This document shows, one piece after another, positions 61,557-64,000 of a stretch of DNA of 64,000 bases. Numbering within the stretch: position 1 is the first letter of the stretch; the number at the start of each line of letters is the position of its first letter. Source of the stretch: Bradysia coprophila (taxonomy: Eukaryota; Arthropoda; Insecta; Diptera; Sciaridae); the NCBI RefSeq assembly GCF_014529535.1, contig NW_023503608.1:9846501-9910500 (forward strand), written 5' to 3'. A model generated the notes under the pieces. The model did no database searches. It saw nothing but the letters and a program-made list of their open reading frames with translations, and was not told the DNA's origin. The position numbers and the translations under genes are program-made.

Positions 61557-62992
61557 TAAATGCAAATAAAAATCTTTCAAGGTCGTTCGGAGATGAGACA
61601 AGTGAATGCATAATTTAAGATAATTTTAGATAATATAATTGCAACGTATTGCGATTGTTATTTTTGATTTTAAAATATTGCATTGGTGAAGTGTGAATTA
61701 TGAGCTTCGTATAAGTATTATATGCCATGAAAAGATGTAACTGAAGTGTGGAATAAAAAAGATTTCGTTTTATACATTTTACATATATTTAGTATTTTTG
61801 TGCTTCTATAAGATTTGTACAGCTAGCGGACGGATGTTTATATATATATTTATGGCTATATCAGCATATGAATAACCATTAACCATGGACCAATCAAGAA
61901 AATTGACTGAAAAACTTTACTTTTCAATTTTATGTACTCTTTGTAACAATTACACCAAATTTATACAAAGTTTAGCACTAATAATTTACCTTTGATCGGG
62001 TTTATATAAATGTTAACCAGCAGCAACACTTCTGGTAGTTTTCCTGATCGTAAAAGGAATAAAATGAAAGCAAAATAAAATGATCGAGTCTGGTTTTACC
62101 TTATGTTGATTGTTCTTTTTCTCAACTTTTCGATTCTACATTCCAATATTCATTCATGTAATCGTGATGTTTGTTAGGGCGAAAACTAATATCGCAACTA
62201 TTTCTTATCGTATCATCAGATTTTTCGCATGCAAAGACGGTAATACTTATAACGCTAACCATGCATGAGTGGTGGACTGTCATTTAAGAAATAATTACTT
62301 TTTTGACATAATGAGCATGATCTCAGGACTTTGCGGGTAAAAATAAACGAATATGCTATCGGCAGCGGGTGCCAATAGTCTCTTTATAATATGTGGCTAA
62401 TGGCACCCTGTGCCAATAGTCTCTTCCAAAAATAAAAGTCTCAAAACTGCGAAAAACGTATATCAAAAAGTTGCGATATGATACGATATGAAATACAATA
62501 AGTACATTAGGAAAACGAAGAAATCGCAAATTGAAAATGTTGTAAACTGTAAACAGTTAACAGTACTTCTTTTCAAATTTTATTAAACCTGACGAACCTT
62601 AAGCATAGGCTTTTACCTATTGCAGAAGACTAAGTGGATTCTTTTTTGAAAATAGGATAGAGACGTCATTGCTTTACTTTTGCAAAGAAGCAACATGCAT
62701 TTAAATTCTGGAACGACATACTCAGACTTTGAAACGAAAATTTCGTCGCCCGTGGCATCCAGCATCCATAATTTTTCGATCTATATATCCCTCTGTAAAT
62801 TTTTACAAAAATGCAATTCTACTTTTCCGTCAATTAATTATTATCTCTTCCAACATTTCTGCTTCAAATTTACTGCTCACACCGAAAGATCATTATTTTA
62901 CAATTATAGGGGTCATATTTTAGTAGATTATTTATTCTCTACTCTAGTAAATTCGAAAAGTGGGCAACATTTTTGATTAAAACTAAAGACAT
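61557..62992. other. Intergenic stretch between the two small secreted-protein genes
   Basis: No gene was recognised. A short direct repeat, (G)TGCCAATAGTCTCTT, occurs twice at about 62370-62390 and 62411-62427. Confidence 0.5.
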
Positions 62993-63395
62993 TTATGCGG
63001 GTGGTGGGAACGGAACTGGTGCCGGTCCTGTTTGTTGTTGAGATTTGAGGAATTCCAAGTACATGTTGTACAGCTCCATCAATGTTGCTAATTGTTCAGG
63101 AGTGAGCGCTGGCGGTCCTGCTGGAACTGGAGTAGGTGCAGTTGTTGCTATAGGTGTTACTGGTGCCAGTGTTGGCTCTGTAGAGCTAGGTGCTTCTGGT
63201 GTGACAGATGTTGCTGGTGGAACAGTTGCTGAAGGTCTTGGTGGAGGTAATATGATAATACATGGATCGGCACTTGGTGCGGCCTGTGTATATTCCGGTC
63301 GTTCAGTGATAGAGTAGACACAGAAATTCTTCATAAATTTTCCTTACCTGAACAAAGCTTATAAATCCTACAATCAACAGTAGTATCTTCGACAT
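62993..63395 (-). CDS. Small secreted Pro/Thr/Ala-rich (mucin-like) protein
   Basis: Not assignable to a named family. Exons 63395-63348 and 63283-62993 encode 112 aa. The signal peptide MSKILLLIVGFISFVQ sits exactly in exon 1; exon 2 begins AAPSADPCIIILPPPRPSAT, continues as a Pro/Thr/Ala/Val-rich stretch suited to O-glycosylation, and ends with a short helical segment LTPEQLATLMELYNMYLEFL and a proline-rich tail. The 64-nt intron (donor GTAAGG, acceptor TACACAG) is phase 0; reading through it would hit a stop. A TATA box lies about 50 bp upstream. Confidence 0.78.
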
Positions 63396-63442
63396 CTTCG
63401 AACGGCTTATACTTTACATCTGATCTGGATGAAGTTAAACTA

Positions 63443-63455
63443 AACTTTATATAGC
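63443..63455 (-). promoter_or_regulatory. TATA box of the mucin-like gene
   Basis: On the minus strand GGCTATATAAAGT precedes the ATG at 63395 by about 50 bp, a normal distance for a short 5' leader. Confidence 0.6.
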
Positions 63456-63680
63456 CGAATCGATAAATAGTGGATCATGATTAACGATGCATTTGTCGTC
63501 ATCTTTGATTTCCATAAAACCTGTGTCTACACAATTATTCGCCGAAACATTACGCAGTTCGAAAATTATCTAATGTATGCGAACGAAATATCAATATTCG
63601 AGTTATATTTATCGATTTGATGAGACGAAGTCTTGAATTCATACCCAAGATTTGCATAAGAAGCGAGTCTTCGACAAACT

Positions 63681-64000
63681 TTCGCTATAAAAGACAGTGA
63701 GGGTAACACTTTCAGTTAAAAAAAGTTCTGCATCACGAAGAGTCAATTTAAGAGTTGAGAGTGAATTTGAGAAATTTTCAACAAATTGAAATGGAAAGGT
63801 GTTACGATCCGTATGTACAATTGCTCTGTCACAGCATTGCTACAGCAGTGCTGTGGCTCTGTGGATTCGTTGGTCACCCGAAAAATCTGAATCTATAATT
63901 CAGAAAGCACACGAGCAATTTTCAAATAATGGGATTGGATTTCGTTGTTTTTACAATAGGACATTCGATATTTTTAACATTAGAGTACATGGGTAAGTGC
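63681..64000 (+). other. Start of a transcription unit cut by the window edge
   Basis: GCTATAAAAG (63685-63694) and a TTTCAGTTA initiator about 25 bp later resemble the core promoters of the other small genes here. Two frames follow: one from ATG 63791 gives 34 codons (MERCYDPYVQLLCHS...) and stops; another, open from 63788 to a donor GG|GTAAGT at 63992, has no ATG. Which is translated cannot be told from the window. Confidence 0.4.

Overview
The window looks like nuclear DNA of a nematoceran fly, most likely a fungus gnat (Sciaridae such as Bradysia or Pseudolycoriella). This is inferred from strong AT richness, very short introns (mostly 51-70 nt), an insect 7tm_6 odorant receptor, insect-type single-copy genes and a dense load of MITEs. 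No ribosomal RNA, convincing tRNA, CRISPR array or viral gene was seen. Gene models were built by hand by joining open frames at splice sites whose phases agree.

Layout: (1) 0.4-2.2 kb, a berberine-bridge-enzyme-type FAD oxidase whose body lacks introns, a good candidate for horizontal acquisition. (2) 5.0-6.4 kb, a four-exon odorant receptor with a GC-AG intron. (3) 7.6-10.0 kb, a fragmentary reading frame of unknown nature and a three-exon gene of unknown family carrying an HEYTH motif. (4) 10.3-37.7 kb on the minus strand, an SLC6 transporter resembling bloated tubules. Its membrane-domain exons lie at 10.3-15.7 kb, and two probable N-terminal exons sit about 14 and 22 kb upstream inside repeat-filled introns. 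(5) 37.7-44.7 kb, intergenic sequence with a hAT MITE and a PIF/Harbinger-type element that holds a broken reading frame. (6) 44.7-57.4 kb, a compact housekeeping block: tetraspanin (-), RAB6-interacting golgin (+), COQ4 (-), SLC35D nucleotide-sugar transporter (-) and SOSS complex subunit B (+). (7) 61.2-63.4 kb, two small secreted-protein genes, followed by a truncated transcription unit at the right edge.

The genes do not form a pathway. GORAB, SLC35D and tetraspanin act in the Golgi and membrane system, COQ4 in mitochondrial ubiquinone synthesis, and SOSS-B in DNA repair. The odorant receptor, FAD oxidase, HEYTH protein and small secreted proteins look like lineage-specific environmental genes. 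The main unexplained structure is a dispersed repeat of about 110-160 bp present in at least 15 full or partial copies. One copy is split by the Harbinger-type element, and an unsplit paralogue at 58.4 kb shows the empty site and the 3-bp TAA target duplication.
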